A stretch of DNA of 43,244 bases from an uncultured Clostridia bacterium (GCA_947589835.1 CANQCT010000007.1:1-43244), one strand, 5' to 3'; positions 33,994 through 42,049 are shown, numbered from the stretch's first letter. Program-made: numbers and translations. Notes: generated by a model not told the origin, from the letters alone.

Positions 33994-36094
33994 CTATAAT
34001 GGAATACTTTGTTTTAATTTCTTATCTACTAAGTCCCTTAGCCTTTTATTTTTTTCTAATTTCAAGCCACTATCTTCTGATTCTATTTTTAAAGCTACAC
34101 TTTGCACTGATTTTAACATTGGCATATCTATAAATAAATTTGCAATTTTAAATTCTGGAAGGCCATGTTGCCTTGTTCCGAAAAATTCTCCTGTGCCACG
34201 AAGTTCTAAGTCCTTTTCGGCAATAATAAAGCCATCATTGGTTTCCTGCATTGTTTTCATTCTTTCTCTTCCTATTTCTCCACTACTACTATTATATTTT
34301 AATATACAATATGATTGATATTCTCCTCTTCCTACTCTTCCACGTAATTGGTGAAGCTGTGCTAAACCAAATCTATCTGCATTTTCTACAACCATTATGC
34401 TAGCATTTGGTACATTAACGCCAACTTCTATAACAGTAGTAGAAATTAATATATCTATTTTTCCATTTTTGAAATTTTCCATTATTTCATCTTTTTCACT
34501 TTGCTTCATTTTTCCATAAATGCAGGCAACTTTATATTCTGGAAAAATTTGATTTTGGTAAATTTCTGTCCACTGTTTTACTGCTTTTAAATCTGGTTTG
34601 TTATTATTTTTTGACTCATATTCTAAACTACTTTCTTGCAACTGCTCTTCTTCTTTTTCTTCTACTAATGGGCAAACAACATACGCTTGCCTACCTTCAT
34701 TAATATTTTTTCTAATAAAATCATTTACTCTTTGCTCCATTCTTTTGGTTACTGCATAAGTTTCTATTTTTTTACGATTTGGAGGAAGTTCATCTATAAT
34801 GGAAATATCTAGGTCTCCATATAGTATTAATGCAAGGGTTCGTGGTATTGGAGTTGCTGTCATAACTAGTACATCTGGATTTAATCCTTTAGCTATAATA
34901 GTTTCTCTTTGCTTTACTCCGAAGCGGTGTTGCTCATCTGTTACTACTAAGCCGAAGCTTATTAAAAATTACATTTTCTGTAAGCAGAGCATGTGTACCT
35001 ATTAATATATCTATTTTTCCATTTGCTAAATCTTCTAAAATTTCTTTTCTTTTTTTTGGTTTAGTAGAACCTAGTAATAGTTCTATCTTTATTTCAAATG
35101 GCTCTAGAATTTTTTTAAATTCTTCAAAATGTTGAGTAGCTAGTATTGCTGTTGGCGCCATAATAGTTGCTTGATAACCTGATTTTACTGCTTTATATGC
35201 AGAAATCATAGCTACTACAGTTTTACCTGAGCCAACATCTCCTTGAAGAAGCCTATTCATTGGTTTTGCCTGTTCCATATCATTATCTATTTCTTCTAAA
35301 ACTTTAAGCTGTGCCTTTGTTAACTTAAATGGCAAACTATTAATTACATTTGACATTTTTACATTTTTATCAAAGCTAATTCCTATGTTCTTTTCACTTT
35401 TGCCTTTTAATTCAAGTAAAGTAAGCTGCATTGTAAGAAGTTCTTCAAATACAAGCCTTTTTCTAGCCTCTAACCTTTTATCTTTGCTAGTTGGAAAATG
35501 TATTTCATTAAGGCTATCTTCTATTTTGCTTAAGTTATATTCTTTAAGCAAATAATCTGGAAGAGTTTCTTTAATATCACCTTTTATCAATGCTAAAGCA
35601 TTTTGCATAGCCTGCCTAATTGCTGTTTGTGATAGCCCATAGGTTGTAGGATATATTGGCATAATTTTTCCTGTGTTTTTTTCTTTCCCTATTTCATCAA
35701 ATACAGGATTATACATTTCATAATGATTTACTTCTTTAGTTAATTTTCCAAAAAAGCGATAAGTTTCCCCTCTTTTTATGCGCTGCTTTATATATGTTTG
35801 GTTAAACCATGTAAGCATACATCTGCCTGTATCATCTTCTACAATAGTTTTTAAAATAGTCATATTTTTTCTAATACGATTTATACTTACCTCTGAAACA
35901 ACCCTTGCTTCAATTGTGGCCTCTTCTCCTATTTGTACATTAGCAATTTGCTTTATATTACTTCTATCTTCATATTCTCTTGGAAAATATGTAAGTAAAT
36001 CACCTAATGTGTAAATATTCAAATTATTCAAATATTTAACTCTTGTAGGACCTACTGTTTTTACATATTGTACATTTTGACTTAAATCTACCAT
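33994..36094 (-). CDS. recG: ATP-dependent DNA helicase RecG, needing one +1 frameshift at CGG
   Basis: About 699 aa after one +1 shift. The wedge/OB domain is N-terminal (DLLTYFPREYEDRS). Helicase motifs: Walker A LQGDVGSGKTVVA, DEQHRFG (in the region after the shift), MTATPIPRTLAL, TVIEVGVNVPNA and QLHQLRGRVGRG. The plain frame ends at 34934; the protein resumes one base after CTT at a CGG codon (NKL-GLVVTDEQH). Total length minus one base is an exact multiple of three. The start ATG follows AAGGA by eight bases. RecG remodels stalled forks. No inactivating change besides the shift is seen. Confidence 0.9.
34952..34954 (-). other. +1 frameshift site in recG (CTT CGG C)
   Basis: In frame the sequence reads AAG CTT CGG CTT AGT and stops 18 bases on. 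Skipping the C gives AAG CTT GGC TTA GTA (KLGLV), then VTDEQHRFGV, the RecG Walker B region. The P-site codon CTT is the same one used in the prfB +1 site CTT TGA C. Confidence 0.75.
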
Positions 36095-36183
36095 AAATTT
36101 TTCCTTTTTAAAATTTTTACTTTCGTTTGTCACATTTTACCAAAATTAAAAGAAAAATGCAAATAGATTTTCTTTTAAATGTA

Positions 36184-36212
36184 TTGTTATTTTGCATAAA
36201 ATATTGTATAAT
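36184..36212 (+). promoter_or_regulatory. Promoter of ssrA
   Basis: -35 TTGTTA (36184-36189), 17-base spacer, -10 TATAAT (36207-36212). It lies about 50 bases before the mature tmRNA 5' end, leaving a leader for RNase P removal. Confidence 0.6.
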
Positions 36213-36262
36213 AAAGTTTGAGATATAAAGCTTTTGCAAAAGTATTTATATTTTTTATATAT

Positions 36263-36623
36263 GGGGATGTATTTGGTTTCGACAGTAACCCAGAAGTATT
36301 AATAGCGAGTAGTGGATTCTCACTTGGCCACTTTAATAATGTGAGAAAATAAATATAAACGCTGATAATACAGAATTAGCATACGCTGCCTAGTTGCAGT
36401 GTCGTTTTATATTAAACTGCCCACGGTTTTTTATAAGGCGTAAAGTTAGTGGGAAACAAAGTTATTTTGAGCTATCGAAATAATGGGTATTTTTAAATAG
36501 CTACTTTTAATATAAGCTTGTTTGTTAGGTTATATTAAGGGGATTTTTGAAAACAAACTGCACTCGGAGAAGTTAATGTGGAAAGGTTATTGGACAGGAG
36601 TTCGACTCTCCTCATCTCCACCA
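36263..36623 (+). ncRNA. ssrA: tmRNA (ssrA)
   Basis: 361 bases. The 5' GGGGATG pairs with 3' CATCTCC to form the tRNA-like acceptor, with ACCA encoded. TTGGTTTCGACAG and GGACAGGAGTTCGACTCTCC are the conserved ends. The tag frame reads AAC GCT GAT AAT ACA GAA then TTA GCA TAC GCT GCC TAG, giving NADNTELAYAA. It rescues stalled ribosomes. Divergent from recG. Its 3' end is a frequent integration site, and an integrase gene lies 267 bases downstream. Confidence 0.97.
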
Positions 36624-36756
36624 AAAATAGGGGTTTTTGACCTCTTTTTTTATTTTTGTAAACTTGTGTGTGATTTTGCAAAGCCTTGATATGTCTGGTT
36701 TATACGTTTTATTCTTTTTTGTGAATTTTTATGGTTTTATGTAACTTTGTGTGTTT

Positions 36757-36860
36757 TTGTCACCAACTTGTCACCAAAATTGAATTCGGTGACAAGTTTT
36801 TTTAGCTGTTTTTTTGAAAGTCTTGTAACTGTAAGATTACAAGAAATGTGTCTGTGACAA
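36757..36860. repeat. TTGTCACC direct and inverted repeats near the attachment site
   Basis: TTGTCACC occurs at 36757-36764 and 36768-36775, inverted at 36788-36795, with a variant TGTGACAA at 36853-36860. CTTGTCACC/GGTGACAAG (36767-36796) forms a 9-bp hairpin followed by seven T on the plus strand, so it may also terminate the tmRNA transcript. The cluster between tmRNA and the integrase gene suits integrase arm-type sites. Confidence 0.65.
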
Positions 36861-36889
36861 GTTTTTGTGAAATTATTGAGACTGTAGGG

Positions 36890-38059
36890 TTATCTCTCTT
36901 CTTTTGAATTGTTTTTCTTAGATAGATTTTTATTTTGATAATAATTATTTAATTTTTCTATTTCTTCTTCTTTAAATCTATTTAAAACAGAAGTATATGT
37001 ATTAAGTGTTACTGCTATATCTTTATGTCCCATAAGTCTTTGAACAACAACTGGTGCTATTCCACTTTCAATACATCTTGTTCCATAAGTATGCCTTAAA
37101 CAGTGAGTAGTAATATCTGTTGTTTTACAAATATTAAACATTATTCTTTTTAAAATTTTATTTACGTTTTTTGGGTCTGCATAACTTCTATTATTTGATA
37201 AAAATAACTGATTATCAAAATGCTTTTTTGATATTTCTTTCTGTTCCTTTAGTTCATCTAAAATAATATCTTGTATTGGTACCTCTCTAATTCCTGCAGA
37301 TGTTTTTGTTGTATCTTTTAGTATAATTCTTTCATTTTCATCTCTTGCTATTGTTTTGTTAATATGTATAAGTCTTTTATCTAAGTCTATATCTTTATAT
37401 TGCAAAGCTAAAACCTCTCCTATTCTAAGTCCTGCATAAAGTTGTATTAAAAAAGCATTTTTATATGGTTCTTCTTCTATTGTTTTACTTTTCAAATAAT
37501 CTGTAAGTGTTTCTTGTTCTTCAAGTTCTAAAGCTCGTAAAATTTTATCAGGTTTTGCACTTTTAGGTCTGTATGTATCTGCCATTGGGTTTATTTTTAT
37601 ATAACCCTTATTATGAGCATAACTAAATGCTTTGGAAAATTGTTCTGTAAATTTTTCCATATAGTGATTACTATAATTAGTTAGTGAATTGAAATAGTCC
37701 TGTATTTCTTCAGATGTTATTTCAGAAATATCTTTTTTACCTATTCCAGCTTTTTCAATTCTGTCTATTATTTTCAATGTTTTTCCATATTGATGAGCTC
37801 CTACATGATTTGTTTTTAGTTTTCTTTCAACTATAAATTTCATTAACTCACATAAGGGAATTCCATTGTTTTCTATAAATATTTTGTCTCCTTTTTTATA
37901 CTCTAGCTCTTTTAAAAAATCTTCTGCTTCTTCTTTTGTATTAAAACTTCTTCTTGTTCTCTTTTTTTCTCCAGTTTCATTATTTTTTATACTATATGAT
38001 ACAACATACTTTTTTCTTGTTTTATCATAATATATACTAGAAATATTTTTTTGTTTCAT
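36890..38059 (-). CDS. int: Tyrosine recombinase / integrase
   Basis: 389 aa. The N-terminal AP2-like/arm-binding part (IYYDKTRKKYVVSYSIK) precedes a SAM-like core-binding domain and the catalytic domain. Catalytic residues: Arg in AGLRIGEVLALQY, HCLRHTYGTR (His and Arg), and GHKDIAVTLNTY (His and the nucleophile Tyr). Typical of Tn916/phage-type integrases of Firmicutes. It points toward the tmRNA 3' end, the probable attB. GGAG of its ribosome binding site overlaps the excisionase stop, so the two are coupled. Confidence 0.95.
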   Translation of the reverse strand: MKQKNISSIYYDKTRKKYVVSYSIKNNETGEKKRTRRSFNTKEEAEDFLKELEYKKGDKIFIENNGIPLCELMKFIVERKLKTNHVGAHQYGKTLKIIDRIEKAGIGKKDISEITSEEIQDYFNSLTNYSNHYMEKFTEQFSKAFSYAHNKGYIKINPMADTYRPKSAKPDKILRALELEEQETLTDYLKSKTIEEEPYKNAFLIQLYAGLRIGEVLALQYKDIDLDKRLIHINKTIARDENERIILKDTTKTSAGIREVPIQDIILDELKEQKEISKKHFDNQLFLSNNRSYADPKNVNKILKRIMFNICKTTDITTHCLRHTYGTRCIESGIAPVVVQRLMGHKDIAVTLNTYTSVLNRFKEEEIEKLNNYYQNKNLSKKNNSKEER

Positions 38060-38075
38060 AATACACCACGCTCCT

Positions 38076-38387
38076 TTACACTCTTTTTTGTGTTTTCCAC
38101 ATAATGTATGATATTAAGCATATTTTCCAGCATCTGCCTATGTTTATTGATGGAAAGTCATCCCTTTTAAATATTGCATAAGCCATATTTTCACCTATTT
38201 TTAAATCTCTTGCTACATCTTGCACTGATATATTTATAAATGGGTTCTTTAGCCTTTTTATACTTTCTAATAACATTTTTTCTTGTGCGTTTTCTAAAGT
38301 AATTTCTATATTGTCTAATTCTTCTTTTGTATCAATTAATTTTGTATTAACCATTGTTGTAGTTTGTATTTCTTCTTCATTATTCAT
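38076..38387 (-). CDS. Excisionase-like helix-turn-helix protein
   Basis: 103 aa. A helix-turn-helix in NISVQDVARDLKIGENMAYAIF, then FPSINIGRCWKI and SYIMWKTQKRV, the wing typical of Xis/MerR-like excisionases beside tyrosine integrases. It probably directs excision and represses int. The N-terminal ~40 residues are a charged extension. AGGAG precedes the ATG. Confidence 0.85.
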   Translation of the reverse strand: MNNEEEIQTTTMVNTKLIDTKEELDNIEITLENAQEKMLLESIKRLKNPFINISVQDVARDLKIGENMAYAIFKRDDFPSINIGRCWKICLISYIMWKTQKRV

Positions 38388-38417
38388 TTTTTATTCATCT
38401 CCTATTTTATTTAGTGT

Positions 38418-38438
38418 TTAGGAGACATTGTCTCCTAA
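38418..38438. promoter_or_regulatory. Perfect 8-bp palindrome before the excisionase gene
   Basis: TTAGGAGA-CATTG-TCTCCTAA, flanked by GTGT and ACAC. It is placed between the DUF6075 gene and xis, 31 bases before the xis start, so it may be an operator or a weak terminator controlling excision. Confidence 0.5.
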
Positions 38439-38455
38439 TAACACTTTTTGTATTT

Positions 38456-38869
38456 TTATAATTCCATTTCAATTCCTTCGTCTTTTGTATATTCTGGAAA
38501 TCTTAGTTTTACCACTTCGTAGAAATATGGAGCATAGCTACAACTAAATAATTCGTTGGGATTATACATTTTAGATATTTTTTCATTTTCAATATCTTGT
38601 GTGCTGTCATAGTTACAGCCATTCCATAAGCTAAATGCCATTCTTGTTACTTTTTTACTACTATCGGTTTGCCAAGAGTTATCTATTGCATCTATATTTA
38701 TTTCTCCTGTTTCAATATTAAATATGTTTGCAAAGTTATTTCTGGTTGTTTTGCTTATTCCTAAAGTGTAAATAAGTGATATATAGTATGGGTTTATTTT
38801 TTTATACTTAGATAGTTCTTGTACTTTGTTCATAAAGAATAGCTCGTGTTCATCATCTATGAAATTCAT
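38456..38869 (-). CDS. DUF6075-like protein
   Basis: 137 aa. It matches the pattern I know for DUF6075: FIDDEHELFFMNKV, SLIYTLGISKTTRNNFANIF, WQTDSSKKVTRMAFSLWNG and ELFSCSYAPYFYEV. This family is frequent in integrative elements of Firmicutes; the role is unknown. GGGGG precedes the ATG by about seven bases. Followed by the excisionase gene. Confidence 0.75.
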   Translation of the reverse strand: MNFIDDEHELFFMNKVQELSKYKKINPYYISLIYTLGISKTTRNNFANIFNIETGEINIDAIDNSWQTDSSKKVTRMAFSLWNGCNYDSTQDIENEKISKMYNPNELFSCSYAPYFYEVVKLRFPEYTKDEGIEMEL

Positions 38870-38953
38870 ATTTTTTACCCCCGTTAATTAATTTTAATTT
38901 TTTGTACTTTTTTGTATTTCTTTATAACTTTTATTAATTTTGTTTAATTTTCT

Positions 38954-39694
38954 TTAATTTTTCTTACTTTTCTTAATTTTTTTAATTTCTAGTAAACTTG
39001 CTAGTGTAAGTTCTATGTTGGTTAGTACATTTATTAAATTAGTTTCAAAGCTTGTTCCATTTACAACTTTTTCTTCTGCATCATATATGGTTAATTCTTT
39101 AGAGTAATAATCTTTTATTTGTTTTTTACTTAATTGATTTTCGTTTTTGTTTTGTATTTTTAGAGCTTTCCAGTAGTTTATATCTATTACATTGTTTTTT
39201 ATTTGTGGTGTCTTAGCGTTTACTGGCTTTTTATTTATTAAGTCTTTTGTAAACCATATAATATCTTCTTGTGATAGGCTTTCAAATTCTCTTTTTTTAA
39301 GGTCTAGTTGTACTACTAATAAATCACCTTTTATATTGCATAAGTTGAATATCACATTTATTGGTTCTACTTGTATTTCTTTTTGTTTATTAAATACTAG
39401 AAATACATTTTGATATGGTAATATTTCAAGTTGTTTATTTATTATTGCCCTTTTTAGCATAAATACATTTGGTATTATTCTTACTTCTGGATTTTGTCCA
39501 GGTTTTTTGTATATTACTCTTATGGGTTTTTGATTTTTTGCTTTTTCTTTGATTTTTTCTTGAATGTTTTTAATTTTTTTGTTATTTTTTGTTTCTTTTA
39601 CACTTTTTATTTTTTTACTTTTTTTCATATTTTTTTCTTTTCCTTTCACATTATTTTTAATTTTTTTTGCATCTTTTTTATTAAAGCTTGCCAT
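38954..39694 (-). CDS. DUF3846-like protein with Lys-rich N-terminus
   Basis: 246 aa. The first ~55 residues are extremely Lys/Asn-rich. Residues about 57-140 (IRVIYKKPGQNPEVRIIPN... VFLVFNKQKE... PINVIFNLCNIKGDLLVVQLD) resemble DUF3846, a domain of mobile elements. The rest is helical and charged. The ATG overlaps the end of the preceding gene by 14 bases without a clear ribosome binding site; an internal ATG at 39631 preceded by AAAGGA is an alternative start. Confidence 0.65.
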   Translation of the reverse strand: MASFNKKDAKKIKNNVKGKEKNMKKSKKIKSVKETKNNKKIKNIQEKIKEKAKNQKPIRVIYKKPGQNPEVRIIPNVFMLKRAIINKQLEILPYQNVFLVFNKQKEIQVEPINVIFNLCNIKGDLLVVQLDLKKREFESLSQEDIIWFTKDLINKKPVNAKTPQIKNNVIDINYWKALKIQNKNENQLSKKQIKDYYSKELTIYDAEEKVVNGTSFETNLINVLTNIELTLASLLEIKKIKKSKKN

Positions 39695-40058
39695 TGTTTT
39701 TTAATTTTTCCATTTTATACAATGTAGTTAAGTTATTTTTGAAATGGGTAATAGCTTTGTTTCTTAAAAGAATGACTTCCTTGTTTTTTAATTTTAATCT
39801 TCTACAAATATAGTTTAATCTAGCATTTTCAACATATGTTAGATACAACACTTTTCTTTCAAGCAATGGAACTAGTTTCATTGCTAAATAGTAAGTTTTA
39901 TTTGTGAAGATTTTTTCTAAATGGTTAATGTCTACATCAGAGCTTTCTACTTGTTTCATTGAGGTTAGACAGTAACTATTTGTTAAAGCTTTTTTGATTT
40001 TTTCATTAGTAACTAAAATTTCTTTTGTATGGTTTGGTTTTTTGGTTTGTTTTTTCAT
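39681..40058 (-). CDS. Sigma-70 region 4-like helix-turn-helix protein
   Basis: 125 aa. The C-terminal half (LLERKVLYLTYVENARLNYICRRLKL then EVILLRNKAITHFKNNL) has the spacing of a sigma region-4 helix-turn-helix, as in phage positive-control factors of Firmicutes. The N-terminal half is unassigned. AGGAG lies before the ATG. It overlaps the next gene and sits downstream of the GGTGCG palindromes, which may control it. Confidence 0.6.
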   Translation of the reverse strand: MKKQTKKPNHTKEILVTNEKIKKALTNSYCLTSMKQVESSDVDINHLEKIFTNKTYYLAMKLVPLLERKVLYLTYVENARLNYICRRLKLKNKEVILLRNKAITHFKNNLTTLYKMEKLKNNGKL

Positions 40059-40164
40059 AATTTGAAATCTCCTATTTTTTAATATTTGATTTCCGGAAAC
40101 CTGTTAGTTATATAACTTAAGTATATGTTAACATAATAAAAGCCTGAAAACAAAAAATTGACTT

Positions 40165-40242
40165 GGTGCGTCACGCGCACCTTTTTAGGCAAAAATTGGT
40201 CAATTTTTTCAAAAAAATGCAAAAAGGTGCGTGACACGCACC
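40165..40242. promoter_or_regulatory. Twin GGTGCG-N5-CGCACC palindromes
   Basis: GGTGCG-TCACG-CGCACC (40165-40181) and GGTGCG-TGACA-CGCACC (40226-40242) are perfect 6-bp inverted repeats, each next to an A/T run. A half site ACGCACC sits at 40319-40325. They are far more GC-rich than their surroundings and lie about 110-180 bases upstream of the sigma-like gene. They could be repressor operators, or replication or transfer initiation sites. Confidence 0.75.
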
Positions 40243-40369
40243 AAATTTTAATCATTTTTTTAATTTTTTTAGTAAAATTAGTGACACAGAGTGAAAATTC
40301 ATACTTTTGGTGATTCTTACGCACCTTTTTTTAATTATTTGTTTTTTGCATTATTTTAAGCAAAAAAAA

Positions 40370-40423
40370 GAACTAACAAAATTTTTAATAACTTGTTATT
40401 AAAATTTTGTTAGCTCTTTTTTA
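40370..40423. terminator. Bidirectional terminator downstream of the XRE gene
   Basis: CTAACAAAATTTTTAATAA (from 40373) pairs with TTATTAAAATTTTGTTAG (to 40413), an 18-bp stem with a 4-base loop, flanked by A and T runs. It separates the XRE gene from the rest of the element genes. Confidence 0.9.
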
Positions 40424-40494
40424 GTTTATATATTGTTATATTGGCATATAGCAAATGTTAATAATTCATTTACACATATAGCCTTTTAATTATT

Positions 40495-41226
40495 CTATGA
40501 ATTACTTACTTTTATAACATAGTCTGTAATGTTTCCTGTTTTCATATCCCAGTATTTTGTTTTTTCCATATCTTTTATATCTTCTGCATTTATTCTTAGG
40601 TTTTCAAATAGTTCTGTTAAACCTTTTACTGATACTATTAGCTTATCTGCTAATATACATTTTCTTGCTGTTGGTCTATGAGTGTTATCTGATATTCCTA
40701 AAAATATGCCATAGTACATATCATTTATTTTTGAATGTAGGTCTATTTCTATTTGAAATTTATCTAGTCCTGGGTTATTTATTGCATTAGTTAGGCATAT
40801 AAAGGCGGTGTTATATGTACATTCCATTACTCCTGTATATTCTTGTTTATATTTTTTATTTGTTAGCCCATTTTTCATTAAAATATAGTTAGAATTGTTA
40901 TTTTCTGTTATTTCTATGCTTGATATTATTATTCCACCTTTGCTGATGTAGTATAGGTATAAAAGGTTAGTATTAAATGGGTTTTGGTTTATATTTGTTT
41001 CTAGGCTATGCATTGATTTACTGCATAAGTCGTTGAAGTCTATATTAAATGCGTTACATATTTCTACTATTGTTAAAATATCGGGTAATATTTCGTTATT
41101 TTCATATCTTACAATTGTTGTTTTGCTTTTTCCTATTGCATCTCCTAATTCTTCTGTACTCATATTTCTAGTTTTTCTAAAGTATTTTATTTTTTCCCCT
41201 AAGTTTTCCATATTTGTATCATACAT
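40495..41226 (-). CDS. XRE-family transcriptional regulator
   Basis: 243 aa. Helix-turn-helix at about residues 9-62 (LGEKIKYFRKTRNMSTEELGD, then KSKTTIVRYENNE). The C-terminal ~170 residues are an unassigned domain, perhaps for ligand sensing. The ATG follows GGGGG. A promoter TTGAAA-17-TATAAT lies upstream and a divergent promoter with a TACCAT-N3-ATGGTA palindrome faces the other way, the layout of an element repressor controlling a lytic or excision switch. Confidence 0.85.
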   Translation of the reverse strand: MYDTNMENLGEKIKYFRKTRNMSTEELGDAIGKSKTTIVRYENNEILPDILTIVEICNAFNIDFNDLCSKSMHSLETNINQNPFNTNLLYLYYISKGGIIISSIEITENNNSNYILMKNGLTNKKYKQEYTGVMECTYNTAFICLTNAINNPGLDKFQIEIDLHSKINDMYYGIFLGISDNTHRPTARKCILADKLIVSVKGLTELFENLRINAEDIKDMEKTKYWDMKTGNITDYVIKVSNS

Positions 41227-41286
41227 AACAATTTCCCCCTAAATAAAAATATATGTATGTTTGCAACATTTTGTGTTTACATAATA

Positions 41287-41350
41287 ATTATATCATATAT
41301 TGACGCTTATTTCAACAAATATTGCCAAAATTACCATTTTATGGTATAAT
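41287..41350. promoter_or_regulatory. Divergent promoters with a repressor-type palindrome
   Basis: Minus strand: -35 TTGAAA (41310-41315), 17 bases, -10 TATAAT (41287-41292), driving the XRE gene. Plus strand: -35 TTGCCA (41322-41327), 17 bases, -10 TATAAT (41345-41350). TACCAT-TTT-ATGGTA (41332-41346) overlaps the plus-strand promoter between its boxes, a likely XRE operator. Confidence 0.75.
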
Positions 41351-41356
41351 GAAATT

Positions 41357-41735
41357 GTACATAATTATATTTATAGTACATTGGGAATTGTTTAAAAAAT
41401 CGTTTTAAGCATATATATAAATTCCCATTGATAGCTACTTAAATAGCTTGTAGGACTAAAAGTATTTCAAAAAAATACTCCCTAAGCTATTTAAAGGTAG
41501 CTTAGGAGTTTATTATATTAGCTTATATACCTTTCTAAAGTATGTTTCTAATATTTGAAATGTTTATAGTTTTACCTATAAATGATATTAGTACAAATAT
41601 ACTTAAGGAAGGAGGCAGAACTCTATGTTTTGTAGATTTTTTAAACGGAGATGGCTGTGCTTAAGGCATAAGTTATCTTACGTTCCCAAAAAAGGAGAGT
41701 TCAAAATTGAACTTTCCTTTATTTTTTTGTTGACT
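41357..41735 (+). ncRNA. Predicted plus-strand structured transcript of the mobile element
   Basis: The transcript expected from the plus-strand promoter contains GGGAATT/AATTCCC and the near-perfect CTCC-TAAGCTA/TAGCTTAGGAG hairpin, and ends at a strong terminator (41691-41728: AAAGGA-AGTTCAA paired with TTGAACT-TCCTTT, then a T-run). It includes AAGGAAGGAGG before an ATG at 41625 and a 17-codon frame at 41582-41635. It could be a regulatory RNA or encode very small peptides. Confidence 0.45.
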
Positions 41736-41789
41736 TTTTATGGAACCTATGGTATTATATTTATAGGGAACGCATTAAAAAATCTATGA
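41625..41789 (+). CDS. Possible 54-residue basic membrane peptide
   Basis: An ATG preceded by AAGGAAGGAGG opens a frame: a basic N-terminus (MFCRFFKRRWLCLRHK), then a hydrophobic helix (about residues 31-50). This resembles the layout of type I toxin peptides. Against it: a strong terminator lies inside the frame. It contains an in-frame CGG at codon 8; a +1 shift there would end the peptide after 12 residues. Confidence 0.3.
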   Translation: MFCRFFKRRWLCLRHKLSYVPKKGEFKIELSFIFLLTFYGTYGIIFIGNALKNL

Positions 41790-41860
41790 AACATATATGA
41801 TAGACTTATAATGTGAAAACTACTACTAACTAATATGTTGGTAGTAGTTTTTATTTTATT
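41730..41860 (+). ncRNA. Predicted short plus-strand RNA with its own promoter and terminator
   Basis: TTGACT (41730-41735), 17 bases, TATTAT (41753-41758), then about 90 bases to the hairpin AAAACTACTAC/GTAGTAGTTTT (41816-41851) with a T-rich tail. No convincing ORF. It may be a small RNA or an antitoxin-type transcript. Confidence 0.4.
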
Positions 41861-42031
41861 CTCTAATTTTCTCAATATCTTCTATTTCTACTATATTATC
41901 TTTTAAGATAACTCACTATCGAAACCAGCGCTTCCCAGGTCAAGCTTACTATTCATAGCCGTTCCAAGAAGCCTTTTATTTAACTATTCTCAACCGCTCA
42001 AGTTTTTCCTTCTTTCACAATGGATTTTTTC
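41861..42031. other. Gene-free stretch with a GC-richer patch
   Basis: On the minus strand, about 41925-41990 (ACGGCTATGAATAG..., GGAAGCGCTGGTTTCG) is clearly more GC-rich than its surroundings. Beyond it, a frame ending VILKDNIVEIEDIEKIRE followed by TAA (about 41868) looks like a C-terminal gene scrap. No DGR template repeat is visible here. I cannot assign a function. Confidence 0.4.
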
Positions 42032-42049
42032 GAAACCCTTACGGGTTTC
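42032..42049 (-). repeat. 7-bp hairpin with tetraloop just after the variable region
   Basis: GAAACCC-GTAA-GGGTTTC on the minus strand, ten bases past the stop codon. DGRs characteristically carry a GC-rich stem with a four-base loop just downstream of the variable region, needed for efficient retrohoming. Confidence 0.7.

Noticed and set aside
33994..36094. recG and dnaE interruptions as ordinary sequencing errors
   Set aside because: Errors would be expected mainly in the many long A/T runs, yet the only broken conserved genes have the same kind of change (C before GG). Raw-read inspection is still needed, so this is not fully excluded.
40079..40324. 81-residue minus-strand ORF
   Set aside because: Its GTG start lies in the GGTGCG half site, the frame covers the twin palindromes, and there is no proper ribosome binding site; judged non-coding regulatory DNA.
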